This document shows positions 42,736 to 51,832 of a stretch of DNA of 64,000 nt, piece by piece (position 1 is the first letter of the stretch; each line of letters opens with the position of its first letter). The notes beneath the pieces are model-generated. The model ran no database searches, was not told where the DNA came from, and saw nothing but the letters and a program-made list of their open reading frames with translations. The position numbers were made by a program, and so were the translations under genes. Origin of the DNA: Stenotrophomonas maltophilia. Lineage in GTDB: Bacteria; Pseudomonadota; Gammaproteobacteria; Xanthomonadales; Xanthomonadaceae. The DNA lies in the NCBI RefSeq assembly GCF_025642255.1, contig NZ_CP106759.1, positions 1,701,501 through 1,765,500 of the forward strand, read 5' to 3'.

Positions 42736-43035
42736 CTAGGGGCGATCCAGGTCGTCTGGCAGCAGGCCAGCGAGTGCGAGTATTCGATCGTGCCTGATCT
42801 GCTGCACCCAGTGGCCCCAGGCATCCGCCGCCGTCAGGACATCGATCGAGCCGCAGGCGGGACACCTCAGTTGCACCCCCCCGTGCACATCGGTGAGCCC
42901 GCACCCATGCGACATCCGTGATTCGTCCCCGCATGACTTGCACTTGGCCTGCACGGAATCCAACCGTTCGATGGTGGCATCCAGGCGCAGCAAAGGGCGG
43001 ATCCGCAGGATCCGGAATGCAACAGGAGTGGTCAT
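42736..43035 (-). CDS. Small zinc-ribbon protein, unknown
   Basis: A 99-aa protein (MTTPVAFRILRIRPLLRLDA). Four Cys in two knuckles, CKSCGDESRMSHGC and LRCPACGS, suggest a zinc ribbon, followed by a helical tail (GHWVQQIRHDRILALAGLLP). No known family is recognised. The ATG is clear but no strong ribosome site is seen. It lies just outside attR and is not part of the repeat-bounded element, although it could derive from an older insertion. It is divergent from nothing obvious. Confidence 0.55.
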   Translation of the reverse strand: MTTPVAFRILRIRPLLRLDATIERLDSVQAKCKSCGDESRMSHGCGLTDVHGGVQLRCPACGSIDVLTAADAWGHWVQQIRHDRILALAGLLPDDLDRP

Positions 43036-43481
43036 GTGTCTTGCCGGTCAGGGGCTGGACACGGAGGCGAGGAATTTCGCGCCCAAGAGAAGCCGAATGC
43101 AGTGACCATACAGCATGAACTGTTAAGACTCTCGTTCTTGACAGCCCTTATTTCGTTCTGGTGAGGGGCCGAGGGTTCGCGAGAGAGGCGAGGAGCCTGA
43201 ACATCCAGTCAGGTAAGCATGCCGTTTTCACACAAGGCTAACTGCTGAGCGCCCAGTTTCACTGCAGCGTGACGGGTCGGCAGGGGGACTCGTGGCAGGC
43301 GTTGGTCTGCGATGCGCAGCGCTTCCCCCATGACCAGCAGGATCCGAATGAAACGCAATGCCGTGACGTCCGTTGGCGTCGGACCGGGCGCCGTGCCCCT
43401 GTGCTGCCGGGGGCGCCATGCCGTCTTCCCTGCACGCGCACGTCGACCCGCTTGCCCGATCACTCCCCCGGCGGCCGGGTG
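43036..43481. other. 446 bases without a supported gene
   Basis: Several overlapping reading frames of 60-130 codons exist on both strands, but none shows a ribosome site, a recognised domain or a consistent composition. I see no tRNA, terminator or clear repeat. A TTGACA at about 43138 is a possible -35 element with no paired gene. Confidence 0.4.
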
Positions 43482-43664
43482 ATGGGGCGTTTCCAGTACG
43501 CCTTCCGCAAGGCGCGGGGCTGGCAGGCCTCCCTGGTCGCCGCCGCGTGGGCAGCGCTGCGCTATACCGTGAGCGGGGACACCGGCTACTTCCGCTCCCA
43601 CGGCGGCTGGCGAAGATCGCGGATCAGCCGGAAACCGGGCGAGGCCGATTCTCTGGATGACTGA
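43482..43664 (+). CDS. Possible small basic protein
   Basis: A 60-codon frame (MGRFQYAFRKARGWQASLVA at the start) rich in Arg and aromatic residues, with an Ala-rich helix and a polar, charged tail. The ribosome site is poor and no family is recognised. It is reported because its amino-acid make-up looks more protein-like than other frames here; it may still be spurious. Confidence 0.3.
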   Translation: MGRFQYAFRKARGWQASLVAAAWAALRYTVSGDTGYFRSHGGWRRSRISRKPGEADSLDD

Positions 43665-43796
43665 GACCGCGGGTGATTCTTGCCGGAAACGCATAGCAGT
43701 CTGCGGGCTGCATGGGTTTGCCGGGCCTACAGTGGCCCCCAATGCCGGGAGGGGTACCCGGCCACCTGCACGCCTTCGGTCCAGACGGGAGTCGCC

Positions 43797-43931
43797 ATGC
43801 ACCTGCTGATCGCCCTTGGCAAAGTGGCCGCGGTGTTTGCCTGCGTGCTCGGAATTCTTGAAATCTGCAGCCGGGTTCACCGTCGGCGCAGGGGCCGCAG
43901 CCGGCGTGCGGACAGGGAAAAACTCCCCTGA
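43797..43931 (+). CDS. Small single-helix membrane protein
   Basis: A 44-aa protein made of one hydrophobic helix (LLIALGKVAAVFACVLGILE) and a strongly basic tail (HRRRRGRSRRADREK). GGGAG lies 5 bases before the ATG at 43797. The layout implies a single membrane span with the basic tail in the cytoplasm. No family is recognised. It converges on the response-regulator gene, whose end is 15 bases away. Confidence 0.5.
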   Translation: MHLLIALGKVAAVFACVLGILEICSRVHRRRRGRSRRADREKLP

Positions 43932-43946
43932 CGCACTTGGCGAGGC

Positions 43947-44306
43947 TCAGTCCTGCCTGAGCAGCTCCACCAGTTGCCGCAGCCGATAGGGTTTGGGCAG
44001 GAACTCGACCTGTTCGGGCAGGGGAGGCAGCTGCGAACGCGCATAGCCGGAGGAGAGGATCATGCGGGCGTGCGGCTGGTCGCGCGCGACGTGTTCGCTC
44101 AGTTCAATGCCGGACATGCCATTGGGCATGCTGACGTCGCTGAACACCACGTCGAAGCGGGTATCGCCGCGCAGCAGGGCCACTGCTTCATGACCGTCGG
44201 CCGTGGTCGCCACGTCGATGCCGAAATCGCGCAGGGCCAGCCCTATCATTTCGCGCAGGTCGGTCTGGTCCTCCACCATCAGCACGCGGATCGGATCATC
44301 GGTCAT
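43947..44306 (-). CDS. Single-domain response regulator (CheY-like)
   Basis: A 119-aa receiver domain without output domain. It has the acidic pocket MVEDQTDLREM, phosphoacceptor Asp in VVFSDVSMPNG, the T/S region MILSSGYAR and the Lys in FLPKPYRLRQL. Its start overlaps the stop of the PAS histidine kinase as ATGA, so the pair is translated together and the kinase is the probable phosphodonor. The lack of an output domain suggests that it acts through protein contacts or passes phosphate on. Confidence 0.92.
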   Translation of the reverse strand: MTDDPIRVLMVEDQTDLREMIGLALRDFGIDVATTADGHEAVALLRGDTRFDVVFSDVSMPNGMSGIELSEHVARDQPHARMILSSGYARSQLPPLPEQVEFLPKPYRLRQLVELLRQD

Positions 44307-45457
44307 GGGGCGGGTTCCTCTAGTGCGGGTAACAGCAGGCTGACTGTGGTGCCGACGCCTGGCGTGGTGGAGACATCGACGAAGCCGCCGCTCTGGGTGG
44401 TGAATCCGAACACCTGGCTCAGGCCCAGTCCGCTGCCTTTGCCGATGTCCTTGGTGGTGAAGAAAGGCTCTGTCGCGCGTTCCGCCACATCGACGGGCAT
44501 GCCACGCCCCTGGTCACGCACGCTCACCGTCACGTATCGGCGCTGCTGGCCAGCCTCTCCATCCGGATCAAGGCGATGCTCCAGTGCGGTGGCGATCAGC
44601 ACATGGCCGCCATCGGCCGTGGCTTCGACAGCGTTCGCGACCAGGTTCGCCAGGGCGGTCTGCAGCTGCAGCGCGTCGGTGCAGACCGGCGGCAGATCGT
44701 GAGCCAGTTCCGTGCCCAGCAGTGTACCCGAGGCATGCGCGCGCCGCAGGCCCGGCAAGGACTCGACGATCAGTTCGTTGACGTCCACCGGTTCACGGAT
44801 CAGGGTCTGCCCGGTGCTGAAGGCAAGCAACTGGCGGGTCAACAATGCGCCGCGGTCGGTCGCCGTCTGTGCAGTGGAAAGCAGTTCGTGGGCCCGCGGA
44901 TCACTGCCCACGCGCAGCGCCAGCAGATCCAGTGCGTTGCCGATGGTGGTCAACAGATTATTGAATTCATGCGAGAGCCCACGACTCAGCCGGCCGACCG
45001 TCTCGAACTGCTGGGTCTGCCGGAGTGCACGCTGTGCGTCACGCAGCAGGCGCTGCGCCTGCCATTGTTCGGTGATGTCGCGGGTGATCTTGACGTAGCC
45101 GAGCAGCTCGCCGTTCTCCAGGACCGGCTCGATCACGATGCTGGCGCGGAACGAGGCACCGTCGCGCCGGACGCGCCAGCCTTCGGCGGAGCAATGACCC
45201 TGCTGCGCGGCCAGCCGGAGCAGCCGCTGCGGCTCGCCGGCGTCGCGGTCTGCTGGCAGGTAGAAGCGTCCGAAGTGGGTCCCGATGACTTCGTCGGCTG
45301 CATACCCCTTGATGCGTTCGGCCCCGGGGTTCCAGCTGCAGACGATGCCCTCGGGATCGAGCAGATACAGCGCATGGTCCCGCACGCTGTCTATCAGCAG
45401 GCGCAGCTGTTGGGAAGTGTCCGTCAGAGCGGACCTCGTAGAAGCGGGTGCGTCCAC
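44303..45457 (-). CDS. PAS-domain sensor histidine kinase
   Basis: Soluble kinase of 384 aa. A PAS domain at about 20-135 (LYLLDPEGIVCSWNPGAERI, then IGTHFGRFYLPADRDAGEP) with a PAC tail (GYVKITRDITEQ) is followed by HisKA with the phospho-His in LSRGLSHEFNNLLTTIGNAL and an HATPase with N, G1 and G2 boxes (LVANAVEATADG, VRDQGRGMPVDVAERATEPF, GSGLGLSQVFGF). No membrane helix is seen. The SHEFNN form of the H-box is that of the HWE/HisKA_4-like kinases often paired with single receivers. GTG at 45457 is the start. It is divergent from the hybrid kinase cluster. Confidence 0.92.
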   Translation of the reverse strand: MDAPASTRSALTDTSQQLRLLIDSVRDHALYLLDPEGIVCSWNPGAERIKGYAADEVIGTHFGRFYLPADRDAGEPQRLLRLAAQQGHCSAEGWRVRRDGASFRASIVIEPVLENGELLGYVKITRDITEQWQAQRLLRDAQRALRQTQQFETVGRLSRGLSHEFNNLLTTIGNALDLLALRVGSDPRAHELLSTAQTATDRGALLTRQLLAFSTGQTLIREPVDVNELIVESLPGLRRAHASGTLLGTELAHDLPPVCTDALQLQTALANLVANAVEATADGGHVLIATALEHRLDPDGEAGQQRRYVTVSVRDQGRGMPVDVAERATEPFFTTKDIGKGSGLGLSQVFGFTTQSGGFVDVSTTPGVGTTVSLLLPALEEPAP

Positions 45458-45609
45458 GTGGAAATGAGCATTACCCCTGTGAGGGCCGGAAAGCTAGGCA
45501 CTGCAGTGTGAAGGATGTGTGCAGGGATTGCCCGTGCCATTGGTCGTATGCGGCTGAATACGACACGGGGTACCATCACGCACTTCTTTGCCTTCTGGAA
45601 TCGCCCCGT

Positions 45610-48600
45610 ATGCGTCCCGGTGCAACCTCGCGCGACCGCTGGATATGGATGACTGCCGCCGCATTGCTGGCCGCAACCATCGCGTTGGAACTTGTCGTGC
45701 CTCTGGGTTATGCGGTGTGGCTGGCCTACTTCCTGGCCGTTGGCGTGACGGTGTTCCAGCGGAGTGCGCGCGCACCGTTCGTGGTCGCGGTGCTGGCCTG
45801 CGCGCTGCTGATGGTGGGCTATCACATTGCCCCGGCAAGCACGAATTCGGCGTTCTCGCTGGTGAACCGCACCATCGGCGGTGCGGCCTTCCTGATGATC
45901 GCGCTGATCGTGTCCCGCGCCATCCAGGCGCGCCGGCAGGCCATGCGCGCCCTGTGGCTGCAGGAGGCGGAGAACGCCGTGGCCATGAGCCTGCGGGGAG
46001 ACCTGGGGCCGGAGCAGATCGCCGAGGCGGCGGCGACCAGCCTGGCCTCGCAGCTGCAGGCCGATGTCGGCGCCGTGTACCGGCTTGAGGGCGGCCGCCT
46101 GCAATTGACGGGCGGACTGGCGTTGCCGGCCGGCATGCCGGCGTCGCTGGCACTGCAGGAGGGGCTGGCCGGACAGGTCGCGCGCGACCTGCGCACCCGC
46201 CACCTGCAGGGCGATGAGGCCTCGGTACTTGAACTCCAGAGCAGCCTGGGGCGGGTTCCGGTGCGTGAGCGGATCCTTGCACCGATCACCAGTGACGGTG
46301 CCGTGGTCGGCATCGTCGAGCTGGGTCGATCCAGCGTCGGCGAACAGCGTGATCTGGACCGCGAACTGCTGGAGCGCTGTGGCGACACCATCGGCATGGC
46401 CCTGCGGGCGTCGCTGCTGCGCGCGCAGCTGGTCGTGCTGCTGGAGGAGTCGCAGCGTCAGGGAGAGGAGCTGCAGGCCCAGCAGGAAGAACTGCGCGTG
46501 GCCAACGAGGAGCTGGAAGAGCAGAGCCGCAGCCTGCTGCAGTCGCAGACCCATCTGGAACAGCAGCAGGCCGAACTGGAGCAGAGCAACGTACAGCTTG
46601 AGGAGCGCACGCACGAGCTGGAGGCGCAGAAGCAGGCCCTGCTGGTTGCGCAGAGCCAGCTGGTGCGCAACAGCAACGAGCTGGCGGCGACGTCGCGCTA
46701 CAAGTCCGAGTTCCTGGCCAACATGTCGCACGAGCTGCGTACGCCGCTGAACAGCTCGTTGATCCTGGCCAAGCTGCTGGCCGACAACAAGGACGGTACG
46801 CTCACCGAAGAGCAGGTGAAGTACGCACGGGCAATCCTGTCGTCGAACAACGATCTGCTGGCGCTGATCAATGACATCCTCGACCTGTCGCGCATCGAAG
46901 CCGGGCATGTCGAACTGAGCGATGAAGTGGTCGCGGTCGACAGCGCGCTGCAGCGGCTGCGCGAGACCTTCGATCCGATCGCGCGGCAGAAGGGGCTTGC
47001 CCTGGAGATCAGCGCCGATGCGCTGGCGCCGGGTCAGCTGGTGGTGGACAGCCAGCGCCTGCAGCAGATTCTGAAGAACCTTCTGGCCAATGCACTGAAG
47101 TTCACCGAGCACGGCAAGGTCAGCCTGCAAGTGCGTCCCGGCGGCAGTGGCCGCATCCGATTCGAGGTCTGTGATACGGGCATCGGCATCGCACGCGAGC
47201 AGTTGCAGGTGATCTTCGAGGCTTTCCGCCAGGCTGATGGCAGTACCCGCCGGCGCTATGGCGGCACCGGGTTGGGCCTGTCGATCTCGCGCGACCTGGC
47301 TGCCCGCATGGGCGGCGAAATCCAGGTGGACAGCGAACCGGGGCGTGGCAGCTGCTTCGTGCTGGAGCTTCCGCTGCAGGGCGCCCCCGTGTCCGCGCCG
47401 GAGCCGGGAGCGGAGCCCGCGCGCGTGGCCACTCCGGCAGCGCGTCCGGTGGTTGCACAGATGGCGCCGACTGCGCCTGCGCCCCCGCCCGCAGCTGCCA
47501 CACACGTTCCAGATGATCGTGGCCGGCGGCAGCGCATGGGACGCCTGATCCTGGCGGTGGAGGACGACGTGGCATTCGCCGAAGCGCTGGTGGTGCTGGC
47601 GCATGAACTGGACTTCGACTGCGTGGTTGCCGGCACGGCAGAGGAAGCGCTGGCGCTGGCTGCCGAACTACGGCCGAACGGCATCCTGCTCGACATCGGC
47701 CTGCCCGACGTGTCAGGTCTGAGCGTGCTGGAGCGTCTGAAGCGCAACCCGGACACGCGGCACATCCCCGTGCACGTGGTCTCGGCGATGGACCGCAGCC
47801 AGGTGGCCCGTGAGCTTGGCGCGATCGGCTATGCGATCAAGCCGACCACGCGCGAGCGGCTGGCGGCGGCCATCGAGCAGCTCGAGCAGACCAGCCAACG
47901 CGATGTCAGGCGCCTGCTGATCGTCGAGGATGACAGCGAGCTGAGGCGCAACCTGGAGCTGCTGCTGGGGCGTGATCAACTGCAGATCGTCGCCGTCGGC
48001 ACACTGGCCGCAGCGCTGGAGCAGCTCAGCAGTGTCACGTTCGACTGCATGGTGATGGATCTTTCCCTGCCGGACGGCAGCGGTTACGACCTGCTTGAAC
48101 ACATGGCCGGCAATGATGACGTCGGCTTCCCGCCGGTGATCGTCTACACCGGACGTGCGCTCAGCCGCGAGGAAGAACAACGGCTGCGTCGTTATTCCAA
48201 GAGCATCATCATCAAGGGTGCGCGCTCTCCCGAGCGCCTGCTGGACGAGGTCACCCTGTTCCTGCACAGCGTGGAGGCGAGCCTACCCACCGATCAGCAG
48301 CGCCTGCTGCGCGAGGCGCGCCGGCGCGACACCATCCTTGATGGGCGCACCGTACTGCTGGCCGAGGATGATGTGCGCAACATCTTCGCGCTGTCGAGCG
48401 TGCTCGAGCCGCTGGGCGTCAACCTCGAGATCGCGCGCAACGGCCAGGAGGCGGTCGATCGGCTGGCGCAGCGCGAGGTGGACCTGGTGCTGATGGACAT
48501 CATGATGCCGGAGAAGGATGGTCTGACGGCGATGCGCGAGATCCGGGCGCAGCGCCACCTGCAGGATCTCCCGATCATCGCGTTGACCGCAAAGGCCATG

Positions 48601-48711
48601 CCCGATGACCGCGAGCGTTGCCTGCAGGCCGGCGCCAACGACTACATCGCCAAGCCGATCGATGTCGACAAGCTGGTTTCGCTGTGCCGGGTGTGGTGCT
48701 CGCGTCAATGA
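45610..48711 (+). CDS. Hybrid sensor histidine kinase with GAF and three receiver domains
   Basis: Membrane hub kinase of 1033 aa. Four N-terminal membrane helices (about 12-110) are followed by a GAF domain (about 130-280), a long coiled coil rich in Glu/Gln (about 280-365), HisKA with the phospho-His in LANMSHELRTPLNSSL (about 375), HATPase and three C-terminal receivers (about 645-760, 770-890, 915-1030). Each receiver keeps its Asp (LLDIGLPD, VMDLSLPD, LMDIMMPE) and Lys. The ATG at 45610 replaces an upstream ORF extension that reads into the divergent promoter. It overlaps cheR as ATGA. Signal unknown. Confidence 0.93.
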   Translation: MRPGATSRDRWIWMTAAALLAATIALELVVPLGYAVWLAYFLAVGVTVFQRSARAPFVVAVLACALLMVGYHIAPASTNSAFSLVNRTIGGAAFLMIALIVSRAIQARRQAMRALWLQEAENAVAMSLRGDLGPEQIAEAAATSLASQLQADVGAVYRLEGGRLQLTGGLALPAGMPASLALQEGLAGQVARDLRTRHLQGDEASVLELQSSLGRVPVRERILAPITSDGAVVGIVELGRSSVGEQRDLDRELLERCGDTIGMALRASLLRAQLVVLLEESQRQGEELQAQQEELRVANEELEEQSRSLLQSQTHLEQQQAELEQSNVQLEERTHELEAQKQALLVAQSQLVRNSNELAATSRYKSEFLANMSHELRTPLNSSLILAKLLADNKDGTLTEEQVKYARAILSSNNDLLALINDILDLSRIEAGHVELSDEVVAVDSALQRLRETFDPIARQKGLALEISADALAPGQLVVDSQRLQQILKNLLANALKFTEHGKVSLQVRPGGSGRIRFEVCDTGIGIAREQLQVIFEAFRQADGSTRRRYGGTGLGLSISRDLAARMGGEIQVDSEPGRGSCFVLELPLQGAPVSAPEPGAEPARVATPAARPVVAQMAPTAPAPPPAAATHVPDDRGRRQRMGRLILAVEDDVAFAEALVVLAHELDFDCVVAGTAEEALALAAELRPNGILLDIGLPDVSGLSVLERLKRNPDTRHIPVHVVSAMDRSQVARELGAIGYAIKPTTRERLAAAIEQLEQTSQRDVRRLLIVEDDSELRRNLELLLGRDQLQIVAVGTLAAALEQLSSVTFDCMVMDLSLPDGSGYDLLEHMAGNDDVGFPPVIVYTGRALSREEEQRLRRYSKSIIIKGARSPERLLDEVTLFLHSVEASLPTDQQRLLREARRRDTILDGRTVLLAEDDVRNIFALSSVLEPLGVNLEIARNGQEAVDRLAQREVDLVLMDIMMPEKDGLTAMREIRAQRHLQDLPIIALTAKAMPDDRERCLQAGANDYIAKPIDVDKLVSLCRVWCSRQ

Positions 48712-49532
48712 ACGAGCAGGCCTTGTTCGACCTGGAGCTGAAGGTGCTGCTGGAGGCGATCTATCAGCGCTACCACTACGATTTCCGCAGTTACGCGGTG
48801 TCGTCGCTGCGACGGCGCATGCGCCAGGCCATGCAGCGCTACGAGTGCGAGAAGCTGTCGGACCTGCAGCATCGCCTGCTCCACGAGCCGGAGCTGTTCA
48901 CGCAGGCGATGCAGTTCTTCACCGTGCAGGTCTCGGAGATGTTCCGGGACCCGGCATATTTCCGTACCCTGCGCGAACAGGTGGTGCCGGTACTGCGCAC
49001 CTATCCTTCGGTGAAGCTGTGGGTTGCGGGCTGCAGCACGGGCGAGGAGGTGTGGTCGTTGGCGGTGCTGCTGCACGAAGAAGGGCTGCTGGAGCGCAGC
49101 ATCGTCTATGCCACCGATATCAATCCCGGCGCCCTGGTCACCGCCGAGGCCGGCGCATACCCGATCGACCGCCTGGCGCAGTTCAGCCGCAATTATCTGG
49201 CGGCGGGGGGCAGGGCGTCGTTGTCGGACTACTATTCGACGGCATATGACGGGGCCGTGTTCGACCGTCACCTGCGACGCAACATCATGTTCGCCGACCA
49301 CAGCCTGGCGACGGATACGGTGTTCTCCGAAGTGCACCTGGTGTCGTGCCGGAATGTACTGATCTATTTCAACCGGGACCTGCAGGACCGGGCCGTGGGC
49401 CTGTTCCGGGAGGCGCTCGTGCACCGTGGCTTCCTCGGCCTGGGCAGCAAGGAGTCGCTGCAGTTCGGTTGCCATCACGACGCGTTCGATGTGTGTTCGC
49501 GCGAACATCGGCTGTACCGGAAGGTCGCCTGA
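48708..49532 (+). CDS. CheR-type protein-glutamate methyltransferase
   Basis: SAM-dependent methyltransferase of 274 aa related to CheR, which methylates chemoreceptor-like glutamates. The N-terminal helical domain has YDFRSYAVSSLRRRMRQAM, and the catalytic domain VSEMFRDPAYFRTLR, WVAGCSTGEEVWSLAVLL (SAM loop), YATDINPGALVTA and VSCRNVLIYFNRDLQDRAV. No receptor pentapeptide-binding extension is seen. It lies between the triple-receiver kinase and CheB and overlaps both (ATGA, TGATG), so it belongs to a dedicated signalling operon, not necessarily chemotaxis. Confidence 0.94.
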   Translation: MNEQALFDLELKVLLEAIYQRYHYDFRSYAVSSLRRRMRQAMQRYECEKLSDLQHRLLHEPELFTQAMQFFTVQVSEMFRDPAYFRTLREQVVPVLRTYPSVKLWVAGCSTGEEVWSLAVLLHEEGLLERSIVYATDINPGALVTAEAGAYPIDRLAQFSRNYLAAGGRASLSDYYSTAYDGAVFDRHLRRNIMFADHSLATDTVFSEVHLVSCRNVLIYFNRDLQDRAVGLFREALVHRGFLGLGSKESLQFGCHHDAFDVCSREHRLYRKVA

Positions 49533-50107
49533 TGAATGACGCCGGTCTGCCGGAAGTGATGGTGGTCGGTGCATCCGCTGGCGGGGTCGCTGCCCTGCAG
49601 GCCATCGTGCAAGCGCTGCCGGCGGGCCTGTCGGTGCCGGTGCTGGTGGTTCTGCATGTGCCCCGTGACCGCAACAGCCGCATCGTCGAGGTGCTGGCGC
49701 CGCATTGCGCGGTGCCGGTGCGCGAGGCGGAGGACAAGCAGCCGATAGAGCGCGGTACGGTGACGTTTGCGCCGCCGGACTATCACCTGCTGGTGGAAGA
49801 CCGGTCCTCGGTTGCCCTGTCGATCGATCCCCCTGTGCTGTATTCGCGTCCGGCCATCGACCCCCTGTTTGAATCGGCCGCGGCGGTGTTTGGTCCGCGC
49901 GTGCTGGCACTGCTGCTGACCGGCGCCAGCAGTGACGGCTCCGAAGGCGTGGCGGCAGTGCGCGAGGCGGGAGGTCGCGCCTGGCTGCAATGCCCCGAAG
50001 AGGCCGAAGCTTCCATGATGCCGGCCTCGGCCCTGCAGCATGCCGGCGCCGATGCGGTGCTGCCCCTTGAACTGATGTGTCGCCGCTTGAAGGAGTTGTT
50101 TTCATGA
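49532..50107 (+). CDS. CheB-type protein-glutamate methylesterase, catalytic domain only
   Basis: A 191-aa CheB_methylest domain without the receiver domain usual in E. coli CheB. The catalytic Ser is in VVGASAGGVAALQAI, the His in VVLHVPRDRNSRIVEVL and the Asp in LLTGASSDGSEGVAAV. Start and stop overlap its neighbours (TGATG with cheR, ATGA with the REC-kinase), which supports tight co-production. Control probably comes from receivers on the partner proteins instead of an attached one. Confidence 0.94.
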   Translation: MNDAGLPEVMVVGASAGGVAALQAIVQALPAGLSVPVLVVLHVPRDRNSRIVEVLAPHCAVPVREAEDKQPIERGTVTFAPPDYHLLVEDRSSVALSIDPPVLYSRPAIDPLFESAAAVFGPRVLALLLTGASSDGSEGVAAVREAGGRAWLQCPEEAEASMMPASALQHAGADAVLPLELMCRRLKELFS

Positions 50108-51231
50108 ACCTGTTGCCACCGGACCCTGCGCAGGCCCAGGCCCCGGTCAACCTGTTGATCGTCGATGACGTTGCACAGAACCTGGTGGCGATGCAGGCAC
50201 TGCTGCAGCGCGAGGGCGTCAACCTGCTGCTGGCCAGCTCCGGCGCCCAGGCGCTCGAACTGCTGCTCGAGCACGAGGTGGCGCTGGCGCTGCTGGATGT
50301 GCACATGCCCGAGATCGACGGCTTCACGCTGGCGGAACTGATGCGGGGCTCGCTGCGCAGCCGCGACGTGCCGATCATCTTCCTCACCGCGTCGCCGGAT
50401 GATCCGGTGCGCGCGTTCAAGGGATACGAGACCGGCGCGGTGGATTTCCTGCACAAGCCGGTGGCGCCGCAGGTGATCCTCGGAAAGGTCAATGTGTTCA
50501 TCGAGCTGTACCAGCAGCGGCAGCTGCTGAAGGTGCGCAACGAAGCCCTGGAGCGCGCGCTGAAGTTGAACGAGACCATGGCCGCGGTGCTTACCCACGA
50601 CCTGCGGACGCCGCTGTCAGCCATCCTGCTCTGCGCGGACAAGCTCAGCCTGGAACTGCCTGCGGGCAATTCCGCTGCACAGCAGACATTGCAGCACCTG
50701 GAAGCAAGCACGCTGCGCATGGCACGGATGGTCGAGCAGCTGCTGGACTTCTCGCGCATCCGCAGCGGCGGCCTGCGATTGCAGACCACGACCTGCGACC
50801 TCGACGCCCTGGCCCGCGCGGTCATTGCGGAGGCGGGCAGTGCCCACGGACTCGAGCGGATCCGCTTCCAGGCGCAGGGCGATACCGTCCTGCAGGGCGA
50901 CATGGACCGGTTGGGGCAGGTCGCATCGAATCTGATCGGCAACGCACTGACGCATGCTGGCGAAGCACATGTCCAACTGGACGGGCGTGATCCGCAGCGG
51001 GTGGTGTTGCGGGTCAGCAATGCCGGCCACATCGACGCGGCGCTGCTGCCGCGGCTGTTCGAGCCCTTCAAGGCCAGCTTCCACCAGAGCAAGGGCCTCG
51101 GCCTGGGGCTGTACATCGTCGATCAGTTCGTGCGCGCTCACGGCGGTCGATTGACCGCGCGCAACGACGCAGGGCAGGTTGTGCTGGAGGCGGCACTGCC
51201 ACGGCGGTGCGGTGGACCGGACATGGCCTGA
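50104..51231 (+). CDS. Receiver-histidine kinase hybrid (REC-HisKA-HATPase)
   Basis: Cytoplasmic protein of 375 aa with the receiver first. REC at about 15-130 shows LLIVDDVAQNLVAMQALLQ, the acceptor Asp in LALLDVHMPEIDGF and Lys in DFLHKPVAPQ. HisKA holds the His in AAVLTHDLRTPLSAIL (about 165), and the HATPase has NLIGNALTHAG and KGLGLGLYIVDQFVRAHGG. The order suggests a kinase switched by phosphorylation from another member of the cluster. It is the last gene of the four-gene operon and follows cheB by ATGA overlap. Confidence 0.93.
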   Translation: MNLLPPDPAQAQAPVNLLIVDDVAQNLVAMQALLQREGVNLLLASSGAQALELLLEHEVALALLDVHMPEIDGFTLAELMRGSLRSRDVPIIFLTASPDDPVRAFKGYETGAVDFLHKPVAPQVILGKVNVFIELYQQRQLLKVRNEALERALKLNETMAAVLTHDLRTPLSAILLCADKLSLELPAGNSAAQQTLQHLEASTLRMARMVEQLLDFSRIRSGGLRLQTTTCDLDALARAVIAEAGSAHGLERIRFQAQGDTVLQGDMDRLGQVASNLIGNALTHAGEAHVQLDGRDPQRVVLRVSNAGHIDAALLPRLFEPFKASFHQSKGLGLGLYIVDQFVRAHGGRLTARNDAGQVVLEAALPRRCGGPDMA

Positions 51232-51320
51232 ACCTGAATTCTTCAGCAAGCGGGGCGCAGCCTTATGACGGGCTCATCCGCAACTGCTACCGTGGCTGCA
51301 TATCTTGCCAGGGAAGCGCT

Positions 51321-51749
51321 ATGCCATTGCGAGCCATCGCCTACGTCAGCCAGGCGCTGCCGGATCTTTCCGCAGATCGCCTGCAGGCGCTGGTGGACGA
51401 CGCCGCCCGTTTCAACAAGCTGGCTGGCGTGACCGGGGTGCTGCTGCATGATGGCGGGCGCTTCCTGCAGTACATCGAAGGGCCGCCGGATGGCATTGAT
51501 TCGGTGTATGAGCGCATCCTGCAGGCCGGCAGCCATGCCGACATCGTCGAGCTGGCGCGCAGCAGGCTTGGCCAGCGCCAGTTTCCCTATTGGGCGATGC
51601 GTGTCCTGCAGGTGGAGGCGTCCATGCTGCATGGACTCACGGTGGGCGACTGGGCCGGATTCAGCCGTGCGCTGCAGGGCGACCGCGCGGCGCCGACGGC
51701 GGTGGACCTGCTCGCCGACATCGTGCAGCCGGCGCTCCACGCCGGCTGA
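51321..51749 (+). CDS. Single-domain BLUF blue-light photoreceptor
   Basis: FAD-binding blue-light sensor of 142 aa, about the length of PixD-type short BLUF proteins. The essential residues sit at canonical positions: Tyr8 (RAIAYVSQA), Asn32 (ARFNKLAGVTGVLL) and Gln50 (GGRFLQYIEG), which rearrange hydrogen bonds around flavin upon illumination. A Trp lies in QRQFPYWAMR in the expected late strand. No output domain is attached, so it must signal through a protein partner. The ATG at 51321 has AGGGAAG upstream. It follows the phosphorelay operon on the same strand by 89 bases. Confidence 0.92.
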   Translation: MPLRAIAYVSQALPDLSADRLQALVDDAARFNKLAGVTGVLLHDGGRFLQYIEGPPDGIDSVYERILQAGSHADIVELARSRLGQRQFPYWAMRVLQVEASMLHGLTVGDWAGFSRALQGDRAAPTAVDLLADIVQPALHAG

Positions 51750-51832
51750 GTCGCGGCAGGGGTGCCGGGCTTCACCGCTGTCTCACTCTGCATGCGCTGA
51801 GATTGGATCTCCAGGGCATGGAAGGGGGCGAC

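Noticed and set aside
43209-43880. 223-codon - strand frame
   Set aside because: No ribosome site, no domain, and it would cover the better-supported 44-aa membrane protein gene antisense.
45424-47604. 726-codon - strand open frame
   Set aside because: Antisense to the hybrid kinase; composition and lack of motifs mark it as a shadow.
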